47,742 bases of DNA from Alkalibacterium iburiense (GCF_039521845.1 NZ_BAAACW010000055.1:1-47742); one strand, 5' to 3'. Numbered from the stretch's first letter, positions 17,021-26,106 are shown. The notes: a model not told the origin generated them from the letters alone. Numbers and translations are program-made.

Positions 17021-17565
17021 TAGGCTCCCCTTCCTGCTCTTTCATTAATGACTTGAGCATACCTCTCTAGGTCAGCGACTGACTGCCCCTTTAAAGTAAT
17101 AATCACTAAGCTCGTACCAAACTGATTTTTATTCGTCTTCATAGTTGTTCTTTTTAATGCGGAAACACTATTCAAAACAGCCTCTTCATCTTTCACATCA
17201 ATCGCCAGATAATCGTTCCCTTGAAAAGACTGTACTGACGCTTTTTCAATATTTGAAAAAGGGATCATCGTTTTCGTGGCAATAGCCGTACTGTTGTCTA
17301 TGACTCCTTGATCTGTAATCTCTAATGCCGGCTTCGGAGAAAAATAGCGCATCAGCCAGAAATAAACGGAGAATCCAAAAAACACGAAACCAATCACTCC
17401 TGATATAAGCGCTAAAGGAGAGGTCCACGACCCCAGAAGGGCTAGTTCATAGGTTCCTTCCCAACCAATATAAGCTACCCAAGCACTTACTATAGTCATC
17501 AACGCACTTAACCCCAACAATAAAAGCAGCTGCTTTTTAGGTACATCAATTTTTATCGTTTCCAT
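17020..17565 (-). CDS. STM3941-like membrane protein, paralogue 2
   Basis: A 181-aa protein with the same layout as the following gene: two membrane segments (about residues 13-33 and 45-70), then LEITDQGVIDNSTAIATKTM and IPFSNIEKA, and a closing VIITLKGQS segment. The two genes look like a tandem duplication that has diverged. The ATG at 17565 has AAGGAG at 9 nt; the frame continues 20 codons upstream without a site. The 52-bp repeat array lies directly upstream of this operon. Confidence 0.7.
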   Translation of the reverse strand: METIKIDVPKKQLLLLLGLSALMTIVSAWVAYIGWEGTYELALLGSWTSPLALISGVIGFVFFGFSVYFWLMRYFSPKPALEITDQGVIDNSTAIATKTMIPFSNIEKASVQSFQGNDYLAIDVKDEEAVLNSVSALKRTTMKTNKNQFGTSLVIITLKGQSVADLERYAQVINERAGRGA

Positions 17566-17720
17566 CTTATGTGTCTCCTTTTGTATTCTTTCTCTCAGTA
17601 TAGATAAAAAGAATGCAATTTTCACCTTATATCATAAGCTAGGCAAGAAAATGATAATAAAAATGATCACTGTATCAGTCGACTAAGTAAGAACTAGGCA
17701 CTTTTGATCATCCTTTGAAT

Positions 17721-17970
17721 TGGGCGATTTATAAAAGTCCGTACGACATCATACAAATGTTAAATAAACTTTGGAATGATAGGGAAAGGGCCTAACCTCA
17801 TCAGTTGACTGTCTAAAATAAAATGGAATGATAGGGAAACAGTCTTTCCTCATCATATCAGGTTTCAAAAAGTGGCGGTATGATAGTGAAAGGCTGATTG
17901 ATCCTCATACCAAAAAATAAAATAGAGTCGCATGAGGGTGAAACTTTTATGACTTCTATTGGCATGAAAA
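17721..17970. repeat. Tandem array of diverged 52-bp units
   Basis: Units start at 17773, 17825, 17877 and 17929, exactly 52 bp apart, with a weaker copy at 17721. Each unit begins with a core close to GGAATGATAGGGAAA. In units 1 and 2 CCTCATCA lies 23 bp into the unit; in unit 3 it is shifted by 3. The core and CCTCATCA form imperfect inverted half-sites (TGATRRGG). In unit 3 the arms GGTATGA/TCATACC are perfect. The intervening sequence has diverged and A-rich stretches close most units. It fills the 471-bp gap between the STM3941-like operon and leucine dehydrogenase. It is not coding. Confidence 0.75.
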
Positions 17971-17998
17971 AAGAGACAGACTCTTTCATGTCTCTCTC
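17967..17998 (-). terminator. Terminator of leucine dehydrogenase gene
   Basis: On the minus strand AGAGACA and TGTCTCT (17972-17978 with 17989-17995) pair around a 10-nt loop and are followed by six Ts. An outer pairing CATGAAAA/TTTTCATG strengthens the hairpin. It lies 40 nt after the stop codon. Confidence 0.75.
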
Positions 17999-18036
17999 TT
18001 TTCATGGTACTATTCAATGAATTGGTTTGAGTTGTT

Positions 18037-19140
18037 TTATCTATTAAGAATGGATTTATGGTCCCGGACATACACCTTTTTCGTTTTTCTCACAGCTTGG
18101 ATGCGTTCTTCAGCTAATTTATCCGCTGCTAGGTATGTCGGTATGCCATCTCTTTCTGAAATATCAAACACTTTTTCAATCTGGTTGTATATATTTTCAA
18201 CTGATTTTTTAGCTCGTTCGGCATCGTAGCCGCCGTTGAATTCATCAGCCACTTGGATAACCCCACCAGAGTTAATAATATAATCCGGTGCATACACTAG
18301 TCCCATCTCATGCACTCTGTCTCCATGTCGAGGCTCTTCAAGCTGATTATTCGCCGCTCCGGCAATTACCTTAATTCCTGCGGCTTCCATTTTTTCTAAA
18401 GAGGCATCATTGATGGTTCCACCTAAAGCGCATGGGGCATAAATGTCAGCTTTGACATCAAAAAGTTCATCCGGCTGAACCACTTCGCAACCCAACGCGG
18501 CGGCTTTTTCTCTAGGTCCTTCAAAGACATCTGTTGCGTAAATCTTCGCTCCCTCAGCGAGAGCTTTTTCAGCTAACACATGCCCCACTTTTCCAAAGCC
18601 TTCCAGTATAATCGTCCGTTCTTCAAGGGAATCCGTTCCGTAAGCCTTTTTCACAGCTGCCTTCATACCCATATAGACTCCGTGAGCAGTGGATGGCGAA
18701 GGATTGCCAGAAGAACCAGGCTTTAAACCTGCTCCCACCACATAATTGGTTTCTTGGTAAATATAGTCCATTTTTTCCGTATCTGTTCCCACGTCTGCGG
18801 CTGTAATATATCGGCCATTTAACCCTTCCACAAAACGTCCAAAAGCTCTAAATAAAGCTTCTTCATTGACGTCATTATTCGGATCTTTTAAAATAACTGT
18901 TTTAGCTCCCCCGATTGGTAAGCCGCTGGCTGCATTTTTATATGTCATGCCTCGAGCCAATCTCAAAGCATCTTTTATGGCATCTTCTTCTTTTTCATAA
19001 GCCCAGTAGCGGGTGCCACCCAGTCCAGGTCCTAAGGTTGTATCGTGAATACAGGTGATGGCTCTTAAGCCTGTCTCCTCGTCATTCATAAATACGATTT
19101 GTTCGTAATCATACTTCCCTAACTCTTTAAAAATATCCAT
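18037..19140 (-). CDS. bcd: Leucine dehydrogenase (Leu/Val/Ile)
   Basis: NAD-dependent branched-chain amino acid dehydrogenase, 367 aa. It deaminates Leu, Ile and Val to the 2-keto acids used by the Bkd complex. The catalytic lysine region is GGTRYWAY.. then ARGMTYKNAASGLPIGGAKTV; the NAD-binding Rossmann motif is EGFGKVGHVLAEKAL at about residue 185; the conserved ADVGTD follows GRYITA. The ATG has AAAGGA upstream. In Bacillus subtilis bcd lies between ptb and buk; here it is separated from the operon by a divergent LysR gene. Confidence 0.94.
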   Translation of the reverse strand: MDIFKELGKYDYEQIVFMNDEETGLRAITCIHDTTLGPGLGGTRYWAYEKEEDAIKDALRLARGMTYKNAASGLPIGGAKTVILKDPNNDVNEEALFRAFGRFVEGLNGRYITAADVGTDTEKMDYIYQETNYVVGAGLKPGSSGNPSPSTAHGVYMGMKAAVKKAYGTDSLEERTIILEGFGKVGHVLAEKALAEGAKIYATDVFEGPREKAAALGCEVVQPDELFDVKADIYAPCALGGTINDASLEKMEAAGIKVIAGAANNQLEEPRHGDRVHEMGLVYAPDYIINSGGVIQVADEFNGGYDAERAKKSVENIYNQIEKVFDISERDGIPTYLAADKLAEERIQAVRKTKKVYVRDHKSILNR

Positions 19141-19182
19141 ACTGATTGTCCTTTCTGTATATAAATGATAGGGGCATTAAAT

Positions 19183-19200
19183 AATAAGATCTTTCTTATT
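19183..19200. promoter_or_regulatory. LysR-type palindrome between leucine dehydrogenase and LysR gene
   Basis: AATAAGA and TCTTATT (19183-19189 and 19194-19200) form an inverted repeat of the ATAAG/CTTAT type used by several LysR regulators. It lies 43-60 nt upstream of the leucine dehydrogenase start and about 80 nt upstream of the LysR gene. Confidence 0.5.
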
Positions 19201-19281
19201 TTAGAGTAAAGCCTCCTCTCATTCTCTTTTTATTGTATACTGAAATTAATGATTAAGTCATGATTGAACGGAGTGGTTAAA

Positions 19282-20169
19282 ATAGATATTAAGCAGCTGA
19301 AATACTTTATTGAAATCGCTAACACAAGGAACATGTCTCAGGCAGCCCGGAACTTGTTTGTCACTCAGCCGACTCTTTCCTTTACCATTAAAAAGCTTGA
19401 AGCAGAACTGAATACTGAATTATTTGATACGCATGATAAAACATTCAGGCTTACACGTTCCGGAAAACTTCTGTATAAAAAGGGTGGAGAAATAGTTAAA
19501 GAATTTGATGAATTAGTCAATAAAATACAAAAAATGAAATCAGACTCCAAAGAAACCATTCGTTTAGGTTTAACTATTTTATTTGCTGTTCAGTATATGC
19601 AGCAGATTTCCAATTTTATCGCCACTCACCAGAACGTCGAATTGGTTATCATACAAAATGGGTCTCGAAAAATTCAAGCCATGTTAGCTGAAAACGAACT
19701 CGATATTGGCCTGGTTTCTTTCCCAAATACACAGTCCCAGTGCCTTACCATTGAACCTTTGAATACATCCACTAAAGGGTACAATGTTCACGTCGTCTTA
19801 CCGGAAAACAACCCTCTTTCGAATAAGAAAGAGTTACGTTTCGAAGACTTGAAAGGCCAGCGCTTTTCTACTTTAAGTGAACACTTTATGCTTGGACAAA
19901 TGCTGTTTGAGCGCAGCCGTCATTTAGGTTTCGAACCGGATATTGCGATGGTTCACGATGATTTACAAGTCTTATTATACAGCTTGCAGAAGCTGGATTC
20001 CATCTGTCTGCTTCCTATTGAATACAAACAGATTGGAGCACTGGACGGCTTGAAGTGGGTGCCTCTCAAAGATAAACATGACTATTTTCCAATAGGCATA
20101 GCACTCAAGAGAGGCACCACTCCCACCAAAGCTGTCAATGATTTAATGAGAGAAATCAAAAAGAACTAA
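19282..20169 (+). CDS. LysR family transcriptional regulator
   Basis: A 295-aa LysR-type regulator with N-terminal winged HTH (KQLKYFIEIANTRNMSQAAR, then NLFVTQPTLSFTIKKLEAE) and a C-terminal periplasmic-binding-like effector domain. The family normally begins two residues before IKQL, and an SD (CGGAGTGG) lies at ideal distance from that point, but the codon there is ATA (19282-19284), not ATG. The alternatives, GTG at 19273 and TTG at 19264, have no usable site. It is divergent from leucine dehydrogenase and next to the bkd operon, so it probably controls branched-chain amino acid catabolism. Confidence 0.85.
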   Translation: MDIKQLKYFIEIANTRNMSQAARNLFVTQPTLSFTIKKLEAELNTELFDTHDKTFRLTRSGKLLYKKGGEIVKEFDELVNKIQKMKSDSKETIRLGLTILFAVQYMQQISNFIATHQNVELVIIQNGSRKIQAMLAENELDIGLVSFPNTQSQCLTIEPLNTSTKGYNVHVVLPENNPLSNKKELRFEDLKGQRFSTLSEHFMLGQMLFERSRHLGFEPDIAMVHDDLQVLLYSLQKLDSICLLPIEYKQIGALDGLKWVPLKDKHDYFPIGIALKRGTTPTKAVNDLMREIKKN

Positions 20170-20174
20170 GTCTA

Positions 20175-21506
20175 TTAAAAGACATCCGCTTCATCATTAA
20201 ATCGTTTCAAGTTTTCTTTCACATCATTCAAGAAGCGTCCGGCCTGCAAGCCATCCAAAATGCGGTGGTCAATTGATAAGCACAAGTTCACCATATCTGC
20301 CGCTTTGAACCCACCGTCATCTGTTGGGACAAGCTGCTTCCGAATGCTTTCGACTTGTAAGATAGCCGCCTGAGGGTGATTGATGATGCCCATTGATTGA
20401 ACAGAACCGAATGAACCAGTGTTGTTGACGGTCATTGTTCCCCCCTGCATCTCTTTACTCGTTAAGCGCCCTTCTCTTGCACCTGTAGCCAGTCTATTAA
20501 TTTCTTTTGTCAGGCCGACAATAGAATACTCATCTGCCTTCTGGACAACCGGTACATATAAATGCTCTTCTGTCGCCACTGCAATCGATATATTGATATC
20601 TTTATGGTAAATAATGTTTCCATTATCCCATGTCGTATTGATAACCGGGTGTTTTTTAATCGCTTGGACCACAGCTTTCACAAAGAATGGGAAGTAAGAC
20701 AAGGACACGCCTTCCCTTTCTTTAAAAGTCTCCTTAACCAGATTGCGTAGCGTGACCAGGTTAGTCACATCAGCCTCTACCATCATCCAGGCATGTGGAA
20801 TTTCATTGACACTTTGAACCATTTTCTTAGCAATCGCTTTTCTAACACCGTCTGCCGGAACAACTGTGTCAGCTCCTTTAGAACTTGCTTCTTTTGAAGA
20901 ATCCGATTCAATAACAGCTAATTCTCTGGAAACGGGCTTCTCCTCTGGTTTCTCTTTCAAAGAAGCGACATCCACATTCAACACATCTTTACGTGTGATA
21001 CGCCCATGCTTCCCTGTCCCTTTCATCTTTGACAGGTCTATCCCGCGCTCTTGAGCTATCCGAACAACAGCTGGTGAATAACGGGCTCGAGGAGAGTCGT
21101 CATCAGTGGACGGGCTGGGAGTGTTTTCCGGCCGGGTATCGACTTCAACTGTTCCTTCTTCCGCTTCCTTATCTATCTCTGTATTGATATGATCCATAAA
21201 CTCTTCTGAACGTTCCCCTTCATCTGAAGGAGAATCCTCCGCTGCTTCCGTTTCGTCAGCCTCACCCTCTACTTCAATCGATAGAATCGGTGTGCCTATT
21301 TCTACATCCGTATCCGTTTCAATGAGAAATTCTTTCACCGTTCCTGAGTAATTAGACGGTATTTCAGTTGTCACTTTATCCGATACCGCCTCTGCAATCG
21401 GATCGTATTTATTCACCTGATCGCCTACTTGAACAAGCCAAGTCGCTATAGACGCTTCTGTTACACTTTCCCCCAAATGAGGCATCGCAATTTGTTTAAT
21501 AGCCAT
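20175..21506 (-). CDS. bkdB: Branched-chain 2-oxoacid dehydrogenase E2 (dihydrolipoyl acyltransferase)
   Basis: E2 core of the branched-chain keto acid dehydrogenase complex, 443 aa. Domains in order: lipoyl domain with the modified K44 in AVSDKVTTEIPS; an acidic, Ser/Thr/Asp-rich linker (about 80-135); peripheral subunit-binding domain (RYSPAVVRIAQERGIDLSKM, with GTGKHGRITRKDV); linker; and catalytic domain ending in SIDHRILDGLQAGRFL with the catalytic His and Asp. It passes the acyl group to CoA. It is the last gene of the operon, 14 nt after E1 beta, and ends 5 nt from the stop of the convergent LysR gene. Confidence 0.95.
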   Translation of the reverse strand: MAIKQIAMPHLGESVTEASIATWLVQVGDQVNKYDPIAEAVSDKVTTEIPSNYSGTVKEFLIETDTDVEIGTPILSIEVEGEADETEAAEDSPSDEGERSEEFMDHINTEIDKEAEEGTVEVDTRPENTPSPSTDDDSPRARYSPAVVRIAQERGIDLSKMKGTGKHGRITRKDVLNVDVASLKEKPEEKPVSRELAVIESDSSKEASSKGADTVVPADGVRKAIAKKMVQSVNEIPHAWMMVEADVTNLVTLRNLVKETFKEREGVSLSYFPFFVKAVVQAIKKHPVINTTWDNGNIIYHKDINISIAVATEEHLYVPVVQKADEYSIVGLTKEINRLATGAREGRLTSKEMQGGTMTVNNTGSFGSVQSMGIINHPQAAILQVESIRKQLVPTDDGGFKAADMVNLCLSIDHRILDGLQAGRFLNDVKENLKRFNDEADVF

Positions 21507-21520
21507 TAAGCGTTCCTCCT

Positions 21521-22507
21521 TTAAAATTCTGCCAATTCGCGCATCGCATGCAGTACTTTTTCCTCATCCACTAAAAACTCTCTTTCAAGAGACAAAGCAT
21601 AAGGCATACTAGGTGAATCAGGTCCGGCCAGTCTTTTAATGGGAGAGTCTAAATCAAATAAAGCCTCTTCCGCAATAATAGCCGAAATCTCACTCATCAC
21701 ACTACCCTCTTTGTTATCTTCCGTTACGAGCAAGACTTTCCCTGTTTTTTTAGCTGCTTTCACTAGTGTTTCTTTATCTAATGGATAAAGAGACCGCACA
21801 TCAACCACTTCTGTTTCGTAGCCTTCTTTGCTTAACGTTTCAGCCGCTTTCAGTGCATGATTCAGCACCATGCCGTAACCGATAACGGTGAGGTCTTCTC
21901 CTTCTCGAATCACATTGGCTTTATCTAAAGGCACAACGTAATCCTCTTCTGGAACCTCCGCTTTAAGCAGACGATACAAGCGTTTATGCTCATAAAACAG
22001 CACGGGGTCATCTGAACGGATCGCTGCTTTAATCAGTCCTTTAGCATCGTAAGGGGAAGAAGGGGTCACAATACGTAAGCCCGGCTGTCCGAATAACACT
22101 TTTTCTGTTGACTGGGAGTGATACAAGCCGCCACGCACGCCGCCTCCATATGGGGCACGGTAGACAATCGGGACAGTCCAGTCTCCCTTAGTTCGGTAAC
22201 GCATCCGTGAGGCTTCAGAAATCAACTGGTTCACAGCCGGTAAGATATAATCCGCAAACTGAAACTCTCCAATGGCTCTGTAGCCCACCAAACCTAAACC
22301 GACGGCTAAGCCCCCAATTTCAGCTTCCGTCAATGGGGTGTTAAAACAGCGGTCATCTCCGAATTTTTCGGCTAACCCTTTAGTGACACCGAACACGCCC
22401 CCTTTAACGCCCCCCACATCTTCTCCGAAAATAACGACTTTATCATCCCGAGCCATTTCTTCTTCTATTCCTTTATTAATGGCTTCTAAGTAAGTCATAA
22501 CTGGCAT
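21521..22507 (-). CDS. bkdAB: Branched-chain 2-oxoacid dehydrogenase E1 beta
   Basis: A 328-aa E1 beta subunit. Markers are MTYLEAINKGIEEEMARDD, FGEDVGGVKGGVFGVTKGL, the TPP-interacting EAEIGGLAVGLGLVG and the C-terminal LYPLDKETLVKAAKKTGK. With E1 alpha it forms the thiamine-diphosphate decarboxylase that acts on the keto acids from leucine, isoleucine and valine. It begins 18 nt after the E1 alpha stop. Confidence 0.95.
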   Translation of the reverse strand: MPVMTYLEAINKGIEEEMARDDKVVIFGEDVGGVKGGVFGVTKGLAEKFGDDRCFNTPLTEAEIGGLAVGLGLVGYRAIGEFQFADYILPAVNQLISEASRMRYRTKGDWTVPIVYRAPYGGGVRGGLYHSQSTEKVLFGQPGLRIVTPSSPYDAKGLIKAAIRSDDPVLFYEHKRLYRLLKAEVPEEDYVVPLDKANVIREGEDLTVIGYGMVLNHALKAAETLSKEGYETEVVDVRSLYPLDKETLVKAAKKTGKVLLVTEDNKEGSVMSEISAIIAEEALFDLDSPIKRLAGPDSPSMPYALSLEREFLVDEEKVLHAMRELAEF

Positions 22508-22525
22508 AATTCTCTCATCCTTCCC

Positions 22526-23518
22526 TTACTCTTTATCCGCATAAACGTGTTCCAAAAGACTCTCTGGTTTTGGATCCGGCATCGCTTCTGCTTCATCTGT
22601 TGCCTGATTGATTTCAGCTTTTAATTCCGTATCAATCTCTGTCATCTGTTCGCGTGTCAAGTACCCTTCTTCAATCAGCTGCTTTTCAAAAAATAAGAGC
22701 GCATCATTTTCTTTCATTTCTTCCAGCTCTTCTTTCGAACGGTAAATGGTGTGGTCATCATCCGCGGAGTGTGAGGTCAAACGAGAGACCATCATTTCAA
22801 TTAAAGCAGGTCCCTTTCCGTTTCGTGCGTCATCCACTACTTTCTTGAAGGCTAGATATGTTTCTGCAAAATCATTGCCGTTTACTTGTATGCCGGTAAA
22901 GCCATAAGCTTCTCCGCGTTGAGCCATTGTTTCGTTGGCGTACTGTTCGTCAATGCCTACAGAAATGGCATAGCCGTTGTTCTCAACGACAAAGATAAGA
23001 GGCAGTTTCTTCACGCCTGCGAAGTTCATGGCTTCATGGACTTCCCCTTGATTCGCTGACCCTTCACCGGTCGCTGTTAACGTGACGTAATCTTTTTTGC
23101 CCAGAAGCGCACCATAAGCGACACCTGTTGCCAGCGGGAACTGGGTACTGACTGTAGAGGAATGAGAGACTATGTTATGCTCTTTTGAACCATAATGGTT
23201 AGGCATTTGTCGCCCATGAGAAGACGGATCATCTTCTTTTCCAAAAGACCCCATTAAAATATCTTTGGGCGTCATTCCCCAGACTAGACAGGCTGTCATA
23301 TCGCGGTAGTAAGGCAGAAAATAGTCTTTTTCAGGTTGAAAAGCCAAGGCCATAGCGACTTGAGCCACTTCATGTCCCTGTCCAGAAATATTGAAGGACG
23401 CTTTTCCAATACGCGTTAACTGCCACAAACGTTCATCTAACCGTCTCCCTCTTAACACGTGTCTATAGGCTTCAATTACTTCTTCTTTACTTAATCCAGA
23501 TTCTGCTAATTTTTTCAC
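22526..23518 (-). CDS. bkdAA: Branched-chain 2-oxoacid dehydrogenase E1 alpha
   Basis: A 330-aa E1 alpha subunit. The TPP/Mg-binding motif is GEGSANQGEVHEAMNFAGV followed by VVENNGYAIS; the phosphorylation-loop-like segment RLTSHSADDDHTIYRS is present as in related bacterial E1 subunits. The ATG is preceded by AAAGGTG. A perfect palindrome occurs in the 71-nt gap after lpdV. Confidence 0.95.
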   Translation of the reverse strand: MKKLAESGLSKEEVIEAYRHVLRGRRLDERLWQLTRIGKASFNISGQGHEVAQVAMALAFQPEKDYFLPYYRDMTACLVWGMTPKDILMGSFGKEDDPSSHGRQMPNHYGSKEHNIVSHSSTVSTQFPLATGVAYGALLGKKDYVTLTATGEGSANQGEVHEAMNFAGVKKLPLIFVVENNGYAISVGIDEQYANETMAQRGEAYGFTGIQVNGNDFAETYLAFKKVVDDARNGKGPALIEMMVSRLTSHSADDDHTIYRSKEELEEMKENDALLFFEKQLIEEGYLTREQMTEIDTELKAEINQATDEAEAMPDPKPESLLEHVYADKE

Positions 23519-23553
23519 CTTTATTCACTCACTTTCTTTTTAACGTGCTTGAT

Positions 23554-23575
23554 GTTCCTTCATGCATGAAGGGAC
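23554..23575. promoter_or_regulatory. Intercistronic stem-loop between lpdV and bkdAA
   Basis: CCTTCATGCATGAAGG (23557-23572) is a perfect 16-bp palindrome, flanked by GTT/GAC that extend it imperfectly. No T tract follows, so it is more likely an RNA processing or stability hairpin, or a protein site, than a terminator. Confidence 0.45.
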
Positions 23576-23589
23576 TCTCATCCTAAGCT

Positions 23590-25005
23590 TTATTTATGAA
23601 CCGCCCATTTTTCCGTATCCAGAGAAGCTTCCTGAATAGCCTCCGATAACGTCGGATGCGGGTGAATCGCTTCACCTATTTCCATCGGCGTCGCATCTAA
23701 ATAAATCGCAGTAGACACCTCAGAAATTAAATCCGTTGCATGGGGACCAATGATGGAAACACCAAGTAAATCGTCTGTTTCCTCATCTTTTATCACTTCA
23801 ACAAACCCACTGGCATCTCCTCCGATGAGGGCTTTTCCGTTAGAGGCAAAGTTAAAGGTGCCGATCGTTACTTTTTTATCTTTCGGCAGGGTTTCTTTTG
23901 TATACCCGACACTGGCGATTTCTGGTGATGTATACGTACAACGCGGGACGTTCACATAATTTAAAGGCTCACTTGTTTCGTTTACCATGTGTTCCACGGC
24001 TAGTTCGCCTTCTTTTGATGCCACATGGGCCAGCTGCAGAGTGTTTATACAATCGCCAATGGCATAAATATGGCTTTCAGTCGTCTGGTAATGTTCATTT
24101 ACCTGAATTCCTTTTGCATCATATTTAACAGATGTGTTTTGAAGCCCCAACCCTTCCACATTGGGCTTTCTCCCTATGGCAACCATGACTTTATCATAAC
24201 GTGCAGGCTCATCCATCCCTTTAACAGAAAGGGTAACCCCCTCATCCGTCACTTCAGTTTGTTCAATTAAGTGAGAGACGTGAACCGTAATCCCTCTCTT
24301 CTCGAAAGCTTTCTGAAGGGTTTGGGATACTTTCTTGCTTTCATTGACAACCAGCCGGTCTAGCGCTTCGTATACCGTCACGTTCACTCCTAAACTGTTT
24401 AAAAGAGAAGCCCATTCTGATCCGATAACGCCTCCTCCAATAATCGCTATGGATTCAGGTAAGGAATCGAGTTTCAGCATCCCATCTGATGATAAAATAT
24501 GCGTTTCATCTATAGGCAGATGCGGCAAACTGCTTGGACTTGAACCGGTTGCAATAATTAATTTCTTAGGGATATAAATGTCTTCTTCTTTCTCAGGGTC
24601 GTTATAAGTGACAGCCACGGCTCCTGAAACCGGAGAGAAAATCGAAGGCCCCAGTACAGCACCCTTGCCATGTACCACTTTTATTTTATTCTTTTTGACT
24701 AAGCCTTGAACCCCTTGATAAAGCTGATTGACAATGGTCTCTTTTCTCTTAAGTATAGACTCATAATGAATAGAAATAGGGCCGCTCAACTCGAAGCCAA
24801 ACTCTTCTACTTTGTTTAAAGTATCCATCACTTCTGCACTCTTCAGTAAAGCCTTTGTGGGAATACATCCCCTGTGGAGACAGGTTCCGCCAAGCTTGTC
24901 TTTTTCAACCAACACCACATCCATGCCTCGTTGCGCCGCTCGAATCGCCGCCACATAGCCTCCTGTTCCTCCTCCTAGTATGAGAAGGTCTGTTTCAATT
25001 GCCAT
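23590..25005 (-). CDS. lpdV: Dihydrolipoyl dehydrogenase (E3)
   Basis: FAD-dependent E3 subunit that reoxidises the lipoyl group with NAD; 471 aa. Visible are the N-terminal GGGTGGYVAAIRAAQ Rossmann motif, the redox-active disulfide GGTCLHRGCIPTKALL, the NAD-binding IGGGVIGSEWASLL, the second FAD motif IYAIGDC and the C-terminal active-site HPHPTLSEAI. The ATG at 25005 is better spaced from GTGAGGATGG than the upstream in-frame ATGs at 25020 and 25014. Confidence 0.95.
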   Translation of the reverse strand: MAIETDLLILGGGTGGYVAAIRAAQRGMDVVLVEKDKLGGTCLHRGCIPTKALLKSAEVMDTLNKVEEFGFELSGPISIHYESILKRKETIVNQLYQGVQGLVKKNKIKVVHGKGAVLGPSIFSPVSGAVAVTYNDPEKEEDIYIPKKLIIATGSSPSSLPHLPIDETHILSSDGMLKLDSLPESIAIIGGGVIGSEWASLLNSLGVNVTVYEALDRLVVNESKKVSQTLQKAFEKRGITVHVSHLIEQTEVTDEGVTLSVKGMDEPARYDKVMVAIGRKPNVEGLGLQNTSVKYDAKGIQVNEHYQTTESHIYAIGDCINTLQLAHVASKEGELAVEHMVNETSEPLNYVNVPRCTYTSPEIASVGYTKETLPKDKKVTIGTFNFASNGKALIGGDASGFVEVIKDEETDDLLGVSIIGPHATDLISEVSTAIYLDATPMEIGEAIHPHPTLSEAIQEASLDTEKWAVHK

Positions 25006-25035
25006 CGTATCCATCCTCACTTCATTTAAATGTGT

Positions 25036-26106
25036 TTACTGATAGGTTCTCGCTTCCTCTATCCCGTCCAGGACACGGACGACACCCGCACTCAGTGCCT
25101 GCATTTCCATTTCTCCCGGACGTACCACCACCTTGCCCATCCACTCAACAGCTTCTTTTATACGCGTGGTGATATACTCGGAATGGGCTCCGCCCCCTGT
25201 CAAAATAATGCTGTCTATCTGACCTTTTAAAACAACAGCCATTTCACCAATTGATTTTCCAATTTGATAGCACATGCCATCTAAATATAAACGGGCCTCT
25301 TCCTCCCCAATTTCTATTCGTTCAACGACTTTTCTCAAATCAATTTCATTTAAATAAGACTGTATGCCGCCTTTACCTGCCAGAATTTTTTTAACTTCTT
25401 CTAAATTGAGACGCTCTTCTATTATTTTTTTAGCAAATGGATATAAAGGAAGGGAGCCTGTTCTTTCCGGTGTATAAGGCCCTTCTCCGTCTAATCCATT
25501 GACGACATCAATCATCTGCCCCTTCGAATGAGCCCCAATACTGATCCCTCCACCTAAGTGGACCACAATAACGTTACTTTCTTTATATTTTTTCCCTTCA
25601 TTCTCTAAGCAGGTGCGAGCCACCGCTTTCTGATTGAGAGCATGGCTAACACTTCGTCTCTCAATGCCTATTAATCCCGATAATTTGGCAATGGGCTGCA
25701 TTTCATCCACAACCACCGGATCGACAATATAAGCTTGAACACCAGCCAGTTCTGCCAGATTATGAGCCAGTATCGCCCCAAGATTCGAGGCATGGGTATT
25801 GTAGCGTTCATGGGTCAAATCACTCAGCATCCGGTCATTGACTAAGTATGTGCCACCGGGAATCGGTTTTAAAAGGCCCCCTCTTCCCACCACTGCCGTC
25901 AGTTCAGTGAGTGAACAGTCGTGTTTGTCCAAAAATTCTTCTATCACTTGTCTTCGAAACCTATTCTGGTCACTGATGCGTGTAAATTGGGATAGTTCGT
26001 CATGGGTATGTCTGATTGTGTCCTCTGCTAGCAAGTCATTTCTGTTAAATAACGCCACCTTTGTGGAAGTCGATCCTGGATTGATAACTAATATTTTGTG
26101 CTTCAT
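25036..26106 (-). CDS. buk: Butyrate / branched-chain fatty acid kinase
   Basis: A 356-aa acetokinase-family enzyme that transfers phosphate from butyryl or branched acyl phosphate to ADP. Motifs: INPGSTSTKVALF at the N-terminus, VVGRGGLLKPIPGGTYLV, VHLGGGISIGAHSKGQMIDV and the ADP-binding ILTGGGAHS. The start at 26106 follows GGAGGGG. It overlaps nothing but is only 17 nt after ptb's stop, so translation is likely coupled. Confidence 0.95.
   Translation of the reverse strand: MKHKILVINPGSTSTKVALFNRNDLLAEDTIRHTHDELSQFTRISDQNRFRRQVIEEFLDKHDCSLTELTAVVGRGGLLKPIPGGTYLVNDRMLSDLTHERYNTHASNLGAILAHNLAELAGVQAYIVDPVVVDEMQPIAKLSGLIGIERRSVSHALNQKAVARTCLENEGKKYKESNVIVVHLGGGISIGAHSKGQMIDVVNGLDGEGPYTPERTGSLPLYPFAKKIIEERLNLEEVKKILAGKGGIQSYLNEIDLRKVVERIEIGEEEARLYLDGMCYQIGKSIGEMAVVLKGQIDSIILTGGGAHSEYITTRIKEAVEWMGKVVVRPGEMEMQALSAGVVRVLDGIEEARTYQ

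Noticed and set aside
17865..18071. 68-codon frame on the minus strand
   Set aside because: It runs through the 52-bp array and the leucine dehydrogenase terminator and overlaps that gene's end.
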